The translations under genes and the position numbers were made by a program. Below the pieces are notes generated by a model. It ran no database searches. It was not told the DNA's origin and saw only the letters and a list, made by a program, of their open reading frames with translations. This document shows positions 1 to 7,035 of a stretch of 10,446 nt of DNA, piece by piece (positions within the stretch are counted from its first letter, which is position 1; each line of letters begins with the position of its first letter). Source of the stretch: Anaerolineales bacterium UBA2232 (GTDB taxonomy: Bacteria; Chloroflexota; Anaerolineae; UBA2200); NCBI GenBank assembly GCA_002348045.1, contig DDYO01000131.1, positions 1-10,446 on the forward strand, written 5' to 3'.

Positions 1-53
1 ACGCTGGCGATTCCTGTGGGGTCCGCGGTAATTACGAGAGTGAGCGTGGTCAC
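1..53 (-). CDS. N-terminus of the next tail gene, probable tape measure protein (partial)
   Basis: A GTG codon at 53-51 overlaps the TGA stop (52-50) of the upstream chaperone fusion as GTGA, and the frame stays open to the window edge. The visible residues are (M)TTLTLVITADPTGIAS. A GGAG about 11 nt upstream could serve as a somewhat distant ribosome binding site. Position is the main argument: the gene right after the G/T tail assembly chaperones is the tape measure protein in nearly all siphophages. A short beta-strand start followed by an ITAD-like segment is also common at tape measure N-termini. Only 17 codons are visible, so the product call is inferred from gene order. Confidence 0.55.
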   Translation of the reverse strand, partial: MTTLTLVITADPTGIAS

Positions 54-382
54 GACTTGTTCTTCTCCGCGTAATTTTTGAGGTAGGCGTCGTCCAGGTC
101 CTCCGTAAATCGGACTAACCTGGTCACCTGGTCAAACCCCATCTGGAACTTAATGCCGACGTAGGCGGCGATTTCCTGATACGTGAGCGGCTGCGGCCCG
201 GACATGTGCCATTGTCTTCGCCGGTGCATGTCGATAAAGGCCCTGTAGTAGACCTGGAGCAGGGGTGATACCTCTGGGCGGGCGGCCGCGTTCTCGCCCA
301 GCTCCACCCCCTTTTTCCTCAGCTCATCAAAAAGGGCCGAGGACTTGCTCCAGTTCAGGCTATACAGCAGGGCCTGTGTCAG
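50..382 (-). CDS. Tail assembly chaperone, gpT-like frame, made as a -1 frameshift fusion
   Basis: This frame encodes about 110 residues and is entered by a -1 ribosomal frameshift on A AAA AAC at 388-382. After slippage, reading resumes at CTG (382-380) with LTQALLYSLNWSKSSALFDE and stays open to the TGA at 52-50. The full product, starting at 780, would be about 243 residues, compared with about 140 (G) and 280 (G-T) in lambda. The fusion is expected to bridge tape measure protein and tail tube subunits during tail assembly and to be absent from the finished tail. A GTG at 307 could start an 85-residue free product, with a GAGG 8 nt upstream, but the open frame all the way back to the slippery site argues for the fusion. 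The C-terminal half contains YQEIAAYVGIKFQ, which resembles a small helical domain. Confidence 0.82.
   Translation of the reverse strand: MTQALLYSLNWSKSSALFDELRKKGVELGENAAARPEVSPLLQVYYRAFIDMHRRRQWHMSGPQPLTYQEIAAYVGIKFQMGFDQVTRLVRFTEDLDDAYLKNYAEKNKS
356..376 (-). promoter_or_regulatory. Possible stimulatory stem-loop 3' of the frameshift site
   Basis: On the minus strand CAGGC (376-372) can pair with GCCTG (360-356) across an 11-nt loop. The stem begins 5 nt after the slippery heptamer, the usual spacing for a -1 frameshift stimulator. The stem is only 5 bp, so it may be weak, part of a larger fold, or chance. Confidence 0.35.
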
Positions 383-780
383 TTTTTTACGTCGGCCTCG
401 TCCATAACTGCCCGATAGTTGTCGAGCTTGGAGGCTTCCTCGATGACCTTGACGCGAAAGTCCTTGACTGCCAGCAGCTTGGCAGCATTCTCCACACTAT
501 AAGGCATAGGCTCGCCTTTGAAGCTCAGGCCGGCAAACCCTACCAGGATAGACTCTGACAACACCCGGCACATGATCTCGTCGTCGAGTTTTCTGCGCCC
601 ATCTTCCGGCAGAGCATCGAGTGCTGCTTTGTGCTTCTCGTGCTCAGCCAGGATGCACTTGCTGAACCTCGGGTTGTGCATCCTGGCCACAGTGATCGAG
701 GCGCCCCCTCCGAGCTGCACTTCCACGCCTTCGTTTTCCTTCTTTTCATCCGTCGCATACACCTTGAATACGTCAAACAT
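379..780 (-). CDS. Tail assembly chaperone, gpG-like
   Basis: This is a 133-residue cytoplasmic assembly factor, close to lambda gpG (140 aa). It should coat the tape measure protein and recruit tail tube subunits. The protein opens MFDVFKVYATDEKKENEG, is rich in charged helical sequence, and ends DEADVKN. I chose the ATG at 780 because GGAGG (792-788) lies 7 nt upstream; the frame extends to a GTG at 804 without a comparable site. It follows the tail tube gene by about 33 nt, the usual siphophage order. Its stop codon directly abuts the slippery heptamer A AAA AAC, so a fraction of ribosomes continues into the gpT-like frame. The role is assigned from size, gene order and the frameshift, not from recognised residues. 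Confidence 0.85.
   Translation of the reverse strand: MFDVFKVYATDEKKENEGVEVQLGGGASITVARMHNPRFSKCILAEHEKHKAALDALPEDGRRKLDDEIMCRVLSESILVGFAGLSFKGEPMPYSVENAAKLLAVKDFRVKVIEEASKLDNYRAVMDEADVKN
382..388 (-). promoter_or_regulatory. -1 programmed ribosomal frameshift site (A AAA AAC)
   Basis: The minus strand reads GAC GTA AAA AAC TGA in the gpG frame. The heptamer A AAA AAC fits X XXY YYZ in the correct phase, and the zero-frame stop follows at once. Slipping back one base gives AAA AAA CTG and enters a frame open for 110 codons. A slippery site at the end of the G gene is a conserved feature of long-tailed phages. Confidence 0.85.
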
Positions 781-785
781 TTTAC

Positions 786-792
786 TTCCTCC
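786..792 (-). promoter_or_regulatory. Ribosome binding site that sets the gpG-like start
   Basis: GGAGGAA on the minus strand, with its GGAGG core 7 nt before ATG 780. It favours this start over the GTG at 804 in the same frame. Confidence 0.75.
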
Positions 793-813
793 GGTTTTTG
801 TCACTACTGCTCA

Positions 814-2034
814 TTAAGTGGCCGCAACTACAGACGCGCCGAACCGGTCGATGGCGATCATCCGGTCAACTGTTGTATTCGGGGCCACTGCGGTAAACGG
901 AACACTCATCAAAACGTCCTGGTCCTTGGCGCCGGCCATAACATCAGGCACATTCAGCTTCACGTTGGCGAAGGTGTAGGCGTAGCCATTCCCGTAGGCG
1001 TCCTTTACAGGGATGGACACAGAGATCAACTGATCAGCCAGGGCAGCGTCATAAATGCTACCGGTCTTCAGATAGACCTCCAAAGTGCCGGTCATGGAGA
1101 AGGTTCCTTTTCCCAGACCGATAGCCCCCAGGTTGCTGAGCGCTTTCTGCTCTCGCAGCTTGCCGTCGATGTTGACGGTGGCTGCCTGAATATAGGCGCC
1201 GCCGAGAATGCTGGCGCCAGCGGCGTTGCGCACCAGGATGTTTCCAACACCGGTCACGCAAGAAGAGATGCCGAACGCCTCCGCTGCGGAAGCCGAGGTT
1301 GAGAACTGGGTGGCATCAGCACGGGTCACGTCCTTGCCCATGGTGGTGAAGCTGCCAGTGAGGATGGCTCCGGTGGCAAAGCTCAAGGACATTGCGGAAA
1401 TGCCGCGACCGCGGTGCATGAAGAATTGTGCCACATCCGCAAATGATTTTTCGATGGAGAACGTACGCATGGTCGCAGTGCCGTTGGTGATCCTTGTGGA
1501 CGAAATCTCTACACCGGTATCGGATGTCTTGTCGGCGAGAAGCGGCGTCTCGGGATCCACCGTGATGACAGACGACGTGACGGTTTTGATGAGGTACAGC
1601 CCGTCGTTGTTGTCTGTGGTGTCAGACTCGGCGACCCTGAACCACTGCCCTGCTACAAGGCCAGTGAAATCTCCAGTGGTGCCTGTGATGGTGCCTGCGG
1701 TTTTGGCAAAGGTCACGGTCAGAGTCTTGACGCCCCCGGTGCCGAAGCTGCTGAAAGTATTCCGCAGCAGAGCCTCAATAAAGGGATCAAACTCCTTGTA
1801 CTGTGCCTCGAAGTTGAAACCACCAGAGGCGGAAGCGTCAGTGATGACCGCATCGGCCACCTGGCCGGAGGCGTTAAGTTCTGCGGACTCAGCCTGGGTG
1901 AATGAATAGGCGAGACTCTCGCCGGTGTGCCGAAGAAGCTTGGGGGCGCCTGATGCTACCACGCCAAAAGCTGTCTCCTCTTTGTAGGCAAGACTTGCTG
2001 TGCTGGTCGACGCTTGAGAGGTTCCAGTTGTCAT
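814..2034 (-). CDS. Major tail protein (tail tube subunit)
   Basis: This 406-residue protein is the probable tail tube subunit; rings of it would stack around the tape measure to form the non-contractile tail. The N-terminus has the pattern I associate with the Phage_tube_2-type family: a conserved E in YKEETAFGVV, then LLRHTGESLAYSF, a Ser/Ala-rich segment, and SGGFNFEAQYKEFDPFIEAL. Residues about 103-178 look like an inserted beta-rich domain (TLTVTFAKTAGTITGTTGDF, then GQWFRVAESD and NDGLYLIKTV), after which the tube fold resumes with TRITNGTATMRTFSIEKSF. The start ATG (2034) has AGGAG 8 nt upstream, adjoining the stop of the preceding gene. It lies between the tail terminator and the assembly chaperones, the normal place for the tube gene. 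Confidence 0.87.
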   Translation of the reverse strand: MTTGTSQASTSTASLAYKEETAFGVVASGAPKLLRHTGESLAYSFTQAESAELNASGQVADAVITDASASGGFNFEAQYKEFDPFIEALLRNTFSSFGTGGVKTLTVTFAKTAGTITGTTGDFTGLVAGQWFRVAESDTTDNNDGLYLIKTVTSSVITVDPETPLLADKTSDTGVEISSTRITNGTATMRTFSIEKSFADVAQFFMHRGRGISAMSLSFATGAILTGSFTTMGKDVTRADATQFSTSASAAEAFGISSCVTGVGNILVRNAAGASILGGAYIQAATVNIDGKLREQKALSNLGAIGLGKGTFSMTGTLEVYLKTGSIYDAALADQLISVSIPVKDAYGNGYAYTFANVKLNVPDVMAGAKDQDVLMSVPFTAVAPNTTVDRMIAIDRFGASVVAAT

Positions 2035-2037
2035 GGC

Positions 2038-2454
2038 TTATACTCCTGTCAAAGATAGTTCAAAATAAAAGCTGGCGACGACCACCTGGCTGCGCCAATT
2101 CTTGCCCTCAACGAGTGAGAGCACTGCTACGTCCCGGAAAACTATTTCGCCCACTCCGGTGGCGGCGAACAATCCGGATAACCGGTCTACCGCGTCCATC
2201 CTGGTCTTGGCACCTACTGTGAATGGGGTGAACACCGTTATCTCTACTTCTCCAAACCCTCTCTTGGGCGGGTTCATCCCCGCCATCGCAAGTTGCGTAA
2301 CCCGCGTAGGGTTCACCCGTAGAAGAACGAAGGGGGCTGTCTGCACAGCAAGGTCAGGCTCCTCATGGCCTTCTATGAAGTAAGGCAAGTGGTTCGCCCA
2401 CCCGTTGATGAAGTGCCCGTAAATAAGCTGTCTCGCTTGCTCCCAGGTCTTCAA
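2038..2454 (-). CDS. Tail terminator protein (gpU-like)
   Basis: This 138-residue protein matches lambda gpU (131 aa) in size and position. Such proteins cap the finished tail tube and provide the surface that docks to the head. The sequence begins with a helical MKTWEQARQLIYGHFINGW, followed by PFVLLRVNPTRV and an alternating strand GEVEITVFTPFTVGAKTRMD. It then has a helix DAVDRLSGLFA and ends with strands VVVASFYFELSL. This alpha/beta order is typical of gpU and DUF4128-like tail terminators. The start is TTG at 2454, whose last two bases overlap the upstream TGA (TTGA, translational coupling). The first in-frame ATG is at codon 59 and would remove the first strand, so TTG is preferred. 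Confidence 0.75.
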   Translation of the reverse strand: MKTWEQARQLIYGHFINGWANHLPYFIEGHEEPDLAVQTAPFVLLRVNPTRVTQLAMAGMNPPKRGFGEVEITVFTPFTVGAKTRMDAVDRLSGLFAATGVGEIVFRDVAVLSLVEGKNWRSQVVVASFYFELSLTGV

Positions 2455-3053
2455 ATTCCGACCGCCCCATTATGTACCTGCCCGGGTATCACTGACATCA
2501 AGCCCAGCTCCTGTAGCGGCGTCAGCTTACCCAGGCTGGCAGCAGAGTTCGCTGTCCTCTCCACCATATGTCCCGGACTATTTACGGCACGCAGAAAATT
2601 GTTCGGGTTTTCTTCAAGGTATTGGATATAACTTTTGTTGTCAAGGGATTCTGCGGAGTTGCACAGGAAAACTTTGTCGTTTATTGAGACAGTTAGGAGC
2701 GTTGCGGCGGCACGTCTGGTAGCCATCTGCACCCCCCTGGGGTCGCCCTTGGCGCCCGCAGGACCATAAGGGGAGTCCCACTCCCCGAGGAGGCCTGCTC
2801 TGGCGGATCTGTCTGGGGCCGCTGCCTTCTTGAGCGTGTAAGTGACCGTTCCGTCCGGCGCGTTCTTCGATACGTTCCAATTTGATGCTGCGTTGCCGCT
2901 CCACTGCGGAGTTTCCATCAACACCCTGTGAAAGGTTGCGGTCACAAAACCTCTGAACACGTCGTCCGCGTCCTTCACCATCTTAGCAACCGCGGCATCA
3001 AGCTCCTTGATGAACTTATCCTTTGCCACTGGGTTGACGTAGAATATACCCAT
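2451..3053 (-). CDS. HK97 gp10-like / lambda gpZ-like neck (tail completion) protein
   Basis: This 200-residue protein starts MGIFYVNPVAKDKFIKELDA. An N-terminal helix is followed by METPQWSGNAASNWNVSKN, which resembles the TPxxTGxLRxSW-type signature of HK97 gp10-like proteins, and by a nucleotide-sized beta region ending in a helical HMVERTANSAASLG. The family acts at the tail side of the head-tail joint or completes the tail tube. Length is close to lambda gpZ (192 aa). The frame extends upstream to 3110, but ATG 3053 sits 2 nt after the stop of the preceding gene and copies the junction just upstream (TGA, 2 nt, ATG), so I chose it. Its TGA overlaps the TTG start of the tail terminator. 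Confidence 0.72.
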   Translation of the reverse strand: MGIFYVNPVAKDKFIKELDAAVAKMVKDADDVFRGFVTATFHRVLMETPQWSGNAASNWNVSKNAPDGTVTYTLKKAAAPDRSARAGLLGEWDSPYGPAGAKGDPRGVQMATRRAAATLLTVSINDKVFLCNSAESLDNKSYIQYLEENPNNFLRAVNSPGHMVERTANSAASLGKLTPLQELGLMSVIPGQVHNGAVGI

Positions 3054-3055
3054 GG

Positions 3056-3931
3056 TCACCCGCCGCTCGTGAGATTGAAATCCGCAGCTCGCAGGTGCAG
3101 CTCCCAACACCCCATGTCGTCACTCTGTACAGACAGCACCTTGTAATCACTGCCGTTCACCTGCACCCGGTCGTTGTTGGCCGGCTCCGGGATATCGTCC
3201 TGATCAACGGTTAGCACCCGGTCGCCATTACGGAACCGGTCAGAGGCCCAGGTCATGTACCTGTAGTTCGTCTGATAGCGCTCGAAAAAGGCTGTGATTA
3301 AAATAGGGGCCTCCGCGCCAGAGGAGTCGGTGACCGGATCATAACCGCCGGAGGACGATATGTAGGACACCTGGAGAAGCGCGGAGGCCCCCAACTCAGT
3401 TGCAGACAGGGTCTTGTACTGGCCTGTCTGAATCTCGACGTTTTGAATCCGGTAGTACGTGCCGTCCGGCGCTTGCACGATCTGGTCTTTCGTAGCCGTT
3501 TCATTGAGCCCTACGTAAATACTGTAGAAACTGAAAAGCTGCGAGGACTCTCCCTCCTCCTTTTTCTGCTGGAGCAGGGACTGCGCCCCATGAAGGTATG
3601 AGAGCAGATGCGTCTCTGAGAGAAATTGCTTGGCACTGCCGAGAGTGAATATCCCGTCAGAAGGGTGGAGCAGGGCATGCTCCCGAATGACATACTCGTT
3701 GAAATAATCTTCTTGTGTGCGCCCCACAAGATAAGCCTTGCCGTTGACCTTGATAGCCCGGCGAGCCGGCACAACTATCTCCGGTGCGGAACAAGTGCGT
3801 CGCCAACCGGTTACGCTATCGCGCTCGGTACTGTCGTACTGATCCATCTGGCAGGTGAACAAAGTGGCGCCAGAATAGGCGTCGGTCGCCGTCAGTTTAT
3901 CAAAATACTGGGCGGCGTCATAGAGGTCCAT
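3056..3931 (-). CDS. Probable head closure (stopper) protein with repeated small beta modules
   Basis: This 291-residue protein sits exactly where the head-closure or stopper gene belongs, between the connector and the gp10-like protein. The C-terminal part (about 250-285) reads NDRVQVNGSDYKVLSVQSDD and then WELHLRA. This is the usual SH3-like pattern of stoppers, a strand ending in V-x-G, then Y-x-V, then L-x-L-R. Two earlier stretches look similar: RRAIKVNGKAYLVGR (about 57-71) and APDGTYYRIQNVEIQTGQYK (about 154-173). Typical stoppers are only about 110-130 aa, so this one is large. The start ATG (3931) follows the previous stop by 2 nt and has a GGGGGG purine run upstream. I do not recognise a specific family; the role is inferred from position and the C-terminal pattern. 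Confidence 0.55.
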   Translation of the reverse strand: MDLYDAAQYFDKLTATDAYSGATLFTCQMDQYDSTERDSVTGWRRTCSAPEIVVPARRAIKVNGKAYLVGRTQEDYFNEYVIREHALLHPSDGIFTLGSAKQFLSETHLLSYLHGAQSLLQQKKEEGESSQLFSFYSIYVGLNETATKDQIVQAPDGTYYRIQNVEIQTGQYKTLSATELGASALLQVSYISSSGGYDPVTDSSGAEAPILITAFFERYQTNYRYMTWASDRFRNGDRVLTVDQDDIPEPANNDRVQVNGSDYKVLSVQSDDMGCWELHLRAADFNLTSGG

Positions 3932-3933
3932 AT

Positions 3934-4413
3934 TCAGCCCCCCGTAACGGGGTCGAAGTCAGGTGAAGACACTGCCATTAAGCTTGGCTGAAACAGATCA
4001 GGTGCGGCCGTACCAAGGTAGGCGGCGTAGGCCGCAGCCAGGTGGCGCCTGTACTTGGCGTATTCACTGGTTACTGCCGCGGCTACCTCTGATTTATCCT
4101 TACGCAGTGCTGCCTTACTGTCGCTGATGTAGATTGGAGACAGCTCCGGCAAGGCGGTCAGGGCTTTGAACGCTACAGCGTGTGCGGAGAACAGGCGGAC
4201 GGCGTTGTAGAAGTTCTGCGCGGCCGGGACGATCAGCACAGACTCGTCTATCAGATCTATGTAGTCCTGATCAAGTTCAGGACCAATCTGAGCCAGCTCC
4301 ACGCGGAGCGCCAGGGCGTACACCTCTGTTTCCATGGCGGTGTTTGGAAACACCCGGCTGGACACACCAAGAACCGCCCGGACACTGTCGTATGTGGTGT
4401 AATCGCTAAGCAT
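3934..4413 (-). CDS. Head-tail connector (adaptor-like) protein
   Basis: This 159-residue, mainly alpha-helical protein begins MLSDYTTYDSVRAVLGVSSR. It continues with ETEVYALALRVELAQIGPEL, FYNAVRLFSAHAVAFKAL and SEYAKYRRHLAAAYAAYLG. A small helical bundle with DYxTYDxVRAxLGVs at the start is typical of phage connector or adaptor proteins that bind under the portal ring. Position supports this: it is followed by the stopper-like, neck and tail terminator genes. The ATG at 4413 overlaps the end of the previous gene by 8 nt and has no strong ribosome binding site, so translation is probably coupled. Its TGA is 2 nt before the next ATG. Confidence 0.65.
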   Translation of the reverse strand: MLSDYTTYDSVRAVLGVSSRVFPNTAMETEVYALALRVELAQIGPELDQDYIDLIDESVLIVPAAQNFYNAVRLFSAHAVAFKALTALPELSPIYISDSKAALRKDKSEVAAAVTSEYAKYRRHLAAAYAAYLGTAAPDLFQPSLMAVSSPDFDPVTGG

Positions 4414-4684
4414 GTGTGATGACGCCAGCGTTCAACTGCGCGGTCACCCAGTTGGACCGCTTCACCGGCACACCGTGATCAGTAGGAATGGCGATACGTT
4501 GAAATGGCTCGTACTGGTTGCTTTTTACCGCCTTAACCAAGATGAACTCAGACACAGGGGGCGGAGCAGCAGCGGTGACCTCAGCAACCGGGTCGGCAGC
4601 GGGCACCTCATCGGGCAGCGGGACAAACTCGGGCTCTGGGGCAGCGGCAATCGTTTTCTTGACTGACTTTCTGGAAAACGCCAT
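4406..4684 (-). CDS. Small Pro/Ala-rich phage protein of unknown function
   Basis: This 92-residue protein has a basic N-terminus (MAFSRKSVKKTIAAAPEPE) and a Pro/Ala/acidic linker to about residue 44. A compact C-terminal segment follows (FILVKAVKSNQYEPFQRIAI, then VPVKRSNWVTAQLNAGVITH). The C-terminal pattern, a short strand with N-x-Y-E-P-F and a final W-x-x-x-Q-L-x-A-G-V, recurs in small genes between capsid and connector genes in other phages, but I cannot assign a function. GGAGGAGG lies 8 nt before the ATG. The gene follows the endonuclease stop (4720-4718) by 33 nt and overlaps the connector gene, so it is the first gene of the neck/tail block. No signal peptide or membrane segment is visible. 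Confidence 0.7.
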   Translation of the reverse strand: MAFSRKSVKKTIAAAPEPEFVPLPDEVPAADPVAEVTAAAPPPVSEFILVKAVKSNQYEPFQRIAIPTDHGVPVKRSNWVTAQLNAGVITHA

Positions 4685-4717
4685 GTTGTGGTCCTCCTCC
4701 GGGGGTTGTGGTCAGAG

Positions 4718-7012
4718 TTACAGTTGCAATCTCCAGCGGCTACTGCCGCAATCAAAAATACGGTAAAACCCATTGTTGCTGCAATTTATCACCTCTGAAA
4801 GTGATTTGTCAAACTTTTTTAGTGTACCCTCCAATTTATGCTTTTGGAACTTTTCCCGGGAGAACCTCTTCTGACCTTTGACGTAGAAATAGTTAGGCTC
4901 TGTGTTACCTGCAAATTCAAAACCAAGCGCCTTATACAGCCCGCCGTCGCTCCACCTGCGATCAGCATAGGAGATTAACGTGCCAGTTGGTTTGGCCTCT
5001 CGCTTGAACGCAGCAAGTAACTTTGACATTCCTCCGACTACGCGGGCAGAGGCCGCGAACCTAACCAGCTCCCAGTCATCAGCTTTGGAATACCGAGCCT
5101 TGGCGAAGGCGGCCACGGCGACCAACGCGCCCTGGTAAAACAAACCATAATTGTACTTAGACGGAGGGCCTTTGCCCTGCATGTGGTGGGCCGTTAGGAA
5201 GGTTGAGGCGACGCGGGCTGGTATTGTCCTCGCTTCTGTTTTTCTTGCGTGGAGCTTGACAACCCCCACCCCAAGGATAGCTTTCAGTCGGTTTTCGACC
5301 AACTCTCTTTTCTCCAGCCACTCGTCTTCAAAAATGTGAATCAGCCGATAGCCCAGGGATTCGGCGAGCTTGGTCTTGTTTATGTGAGCGTTTTTTGCTT
5401 CTCGCTTAAAACGCTCGGAGTGCCAGACCAGTCCGTTGTACTCTATAGCCATCCTTTCCTCAGGTATCACAATATCCAGTTGGTATTTTCCTAACCCTGG
5501 CAGCGTATTATTGCTCCCTGTGGCGGTGTCCAGCCCGAGCGAGCGAATGAAGTCCCTCACCTCAAACTCTGACTTGGACCTTTTCCTGGCGCACTTGGGG
5601 CAGCCGACCCCTCTGTTAAAATTAGACAACCCTGTCTTAAACACTCCGTGAGTTTTGCCGGCAGAGTCTACGCCATCACAATGAAAAACCAGCAAATCAT
5701 CCTCGCCCCTTTCTACGAACTCCCAGTCGCGGTTGGGATGTAAGGCGTGCATCTGAGCGGCTATGCCAGTGTATGTTCTGCGCATATCCGTGCGCCTGCA
5801 CTCTGGACAGGGTATGGCAGACTTAAGTAGCGCGGCGCCAGACTGCTGAAACTCGCCGTGCTCAGGACAGGTTAAGTCCAGTAGTGTGCTCATCCCCCGA
5901 TAAGTTTCTGACATTTTCCAGGAGTACTTACCCTCTACCCCAGCACCTACCGCGGCTAGAAAGTCGTCAAAAGTTAAGACCCTCTCGCGCTTGGCCTGCT
6001 CGACGCAAGCCGGGCACTTGTGGCCCGCGAGATGTTCTGCTGCCGTTTGCTCAAATTCCCCGTGCAGGAGGCAAACAATCTTGATCTTCTGCGCGTTGCT
6101 GCTGTACTCCTGTGGTGGGTAAGTATACAAGTTATCGTGCTGGTCTCTGGCTCTTCGTCGGAAGCCCTCCCACCCTAAGTTTCGCTTGATTGCAGCCGCT
6201 TTTGATCCACACACCCTGCACCCCCTGCCAGTGAAGTGGGAGGACAAGATAGCCGAGAACTCTCCGTGGGCGGGGCACAAAGCTGTGTACCTATCCTTAG
6301 ATTGCTTTTTCCCGAGCCAAGGAGTGTAGATATACTTCTCACCGTGAATCTTTGTGGCTCTGGCTTTGAATTCCTCAAAGGTTAGCGCCTTTTTATCTGC
6401 TGATTTTGAGTAGCCACAGCGAGTACAGCCCCTACCGAGTAGATGGAGTTGAATTCTCTGCTCAAACCCCCCGTGCAAAGGGCACGTTATATGAACGAGG
6501 TCTTTTACTTGCCGCCGCCCCACCCAATCGAGGTACGTGTAGAATTGACCGTGTTTCTTGCCGGCAGCCTCCATGAACTCAGTGAAGGTTAAACCCCCCG
6601 ACCCCCTACGACTGGCGTTCTCGCACTTTCTGCACCCAGCACCACCCAAATGCGATGCTACCGCCTGTTGGAACTCCCCGTGAACTGGGCAGACTACAGG
6701 GACCTTGTCGTGAGCCCCCGGTGCGGATGCCCACTCGGGGTAGCTGAACTTACCTTTGTGCACTGCCTGCGCCTTCTCCACGAAACTCTGTCGGCCAGTC
6801 TTCTTCAGGTCAGCATTTCTTTGCCTGGCACATGCAGAGCACCCGGCCCCGCCCAGGTGCCTCCTGATCTGCTGGTAAAAGACTCCGTGCGCCTGGCACG
6901 TTACCGGGATCTTCGCGGTCAGGTGTGCAGGAAAAAAACCCGAGACGTAATCATACCTACCCCCATGTGAAGCTTCTGCCCTTGCCAAAAAATCAGAAAA
7001 CGAAATTTCCAA
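4718..7012 (-). CDS. Treble-clef repeat / Vsr-like (EDxHD) homing endonuclease with extra C-terminal domain
   Basis: A 764-residue protein that is not a virion component. Residues about 5-474 hold seven tandem units of about 60-70 aa with the pattern CPxHGEFxQ...HLxGxGCxxC. These are Cys/His treble-clef zinc units like the DUF723-type repeats of phage endonucleases and probably bind DNA. Residues about 480-582 look like a Vsr/EDxHD nuclease: FEVRDFIRSLGL, YQLDIVIPE (D513), AIEYNGLVWHSE (E524, H531), and RLIHIFEDEW (H559, D563). The remainder (590-764) has FLTAHHMQGKG, GLFYQGALVAVAAFAK, VVGGMSKLLAAF, ISYADRRWSDGGLYKALGF and YRIFDC, and may be an acetyltransferase-like (GNAT/Mom) fold. TTG 7012 is the chosen start because GGAGGG lies 7 nt upstream; a TTG at 7027 overlaps that site. 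It lies between complete genes, as expected of a free-standing homing endonuclease. Confidence 0.85.
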   Translation of the reverse strand: MEISFSDFLARAEASHGGRYDYVSGFFPAHLTAKIPVTCQAHGVFYQQIRRHLGGAGCSACARQRNADLKKTGRQSFVEKAQAVHKGKFSYPEWASAPGAHDKVPVVCPVHGEFQQAVASHLGGAGCRKCENASRRGSGGLTFTEFMEAAGKKHGQFYTYLDWVGRRQVKDLVHITCPLHGGFEQRIQLHLLGRGCTRCGYSKSADKKALTFEEFKARATKIHGEKYIYTPWLGKKQSKDRYTALCPAHGEFSAILSSHFTGRGCRVCGSKAAAIKRNLGWEGFRRRARDQHDNLYTYPPQEYSSNAQKIKIVCLLHGEFEQTAAEHLAGHKCPACVEQAKRERVLTFDDFLAAVGAGVEGKYSWKMSETYRGMSTLLDLTCPEHGEFQQSGAALLKSAIPCPECRRTDMRRTYTGIAAQMHALHPNRDWEFVERGEDDLLVFHCDGVDSAGKTHGVFKTGLSNFNRGVGCPKCARKRSKSEFEVRDFIRSLGLDTATGSNNTLPGLGKYQLDIVIPEERMAIEYNGLVWHSERFKREAKNAHINKTKLAESLGYRLIHIFEDEWLEKRELVENRLKAILGVGVVKLHARKTEARTIPARVASTFLTAHHMQGKGPPSKYNYGLFYQGALVAVAAFAKARYSKADDWELVRFAASARVVGGMSKLLAAFKREAKPTGTLISYADRRWSDGGLYKALGFEFAGNTEPNYFYVKGQKRFSREKFQKHKLEGTLKKFDKSLSEVINCSNNGFYRIFDCGSSRWRLQL

Positions 7013-7019
7013 ATTGATT

Positions 7020-7025
7020 CCCTCC
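7020..7025 (-). promoter_or_regulatory. Ribosome binding site that sets the endonuclease TTG start
   Basis: GGAGGG on the minus strand, 7 nt before TTG 7012-7010. The alternative TTG at 7027-7025 overlaps this site itself and has nothing comparable upstream. Confidence 0.7.
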
Positions 7026-7035
7026 AAGGTGTATT

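Noticed and set aside
50..307. Independent gene starting at GTG 307
   Set aside because: The frame is open upstream all the way to the slippery site at 382, in phase with the -1 frame, so a fusion explains it better; a minor internal start cannot be excluded.
631..1302. Plus-strand open frame of 223 codons opposite the tail tube and chaperone genes
   Set aside because: It overlaps two supported minus-strand genes, is His/Gly-rich and lacks any recognisable domain or start signal.
1208..1909. Long plus-strand open frame (233 codons) across the tail tube gene
   Set aside because: It lies fully opposite a gene with strong support and family pattern, has no ribosome binding site, and encodes a low-complexity Val/Ser/Pro product. 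It is a shadow frame.
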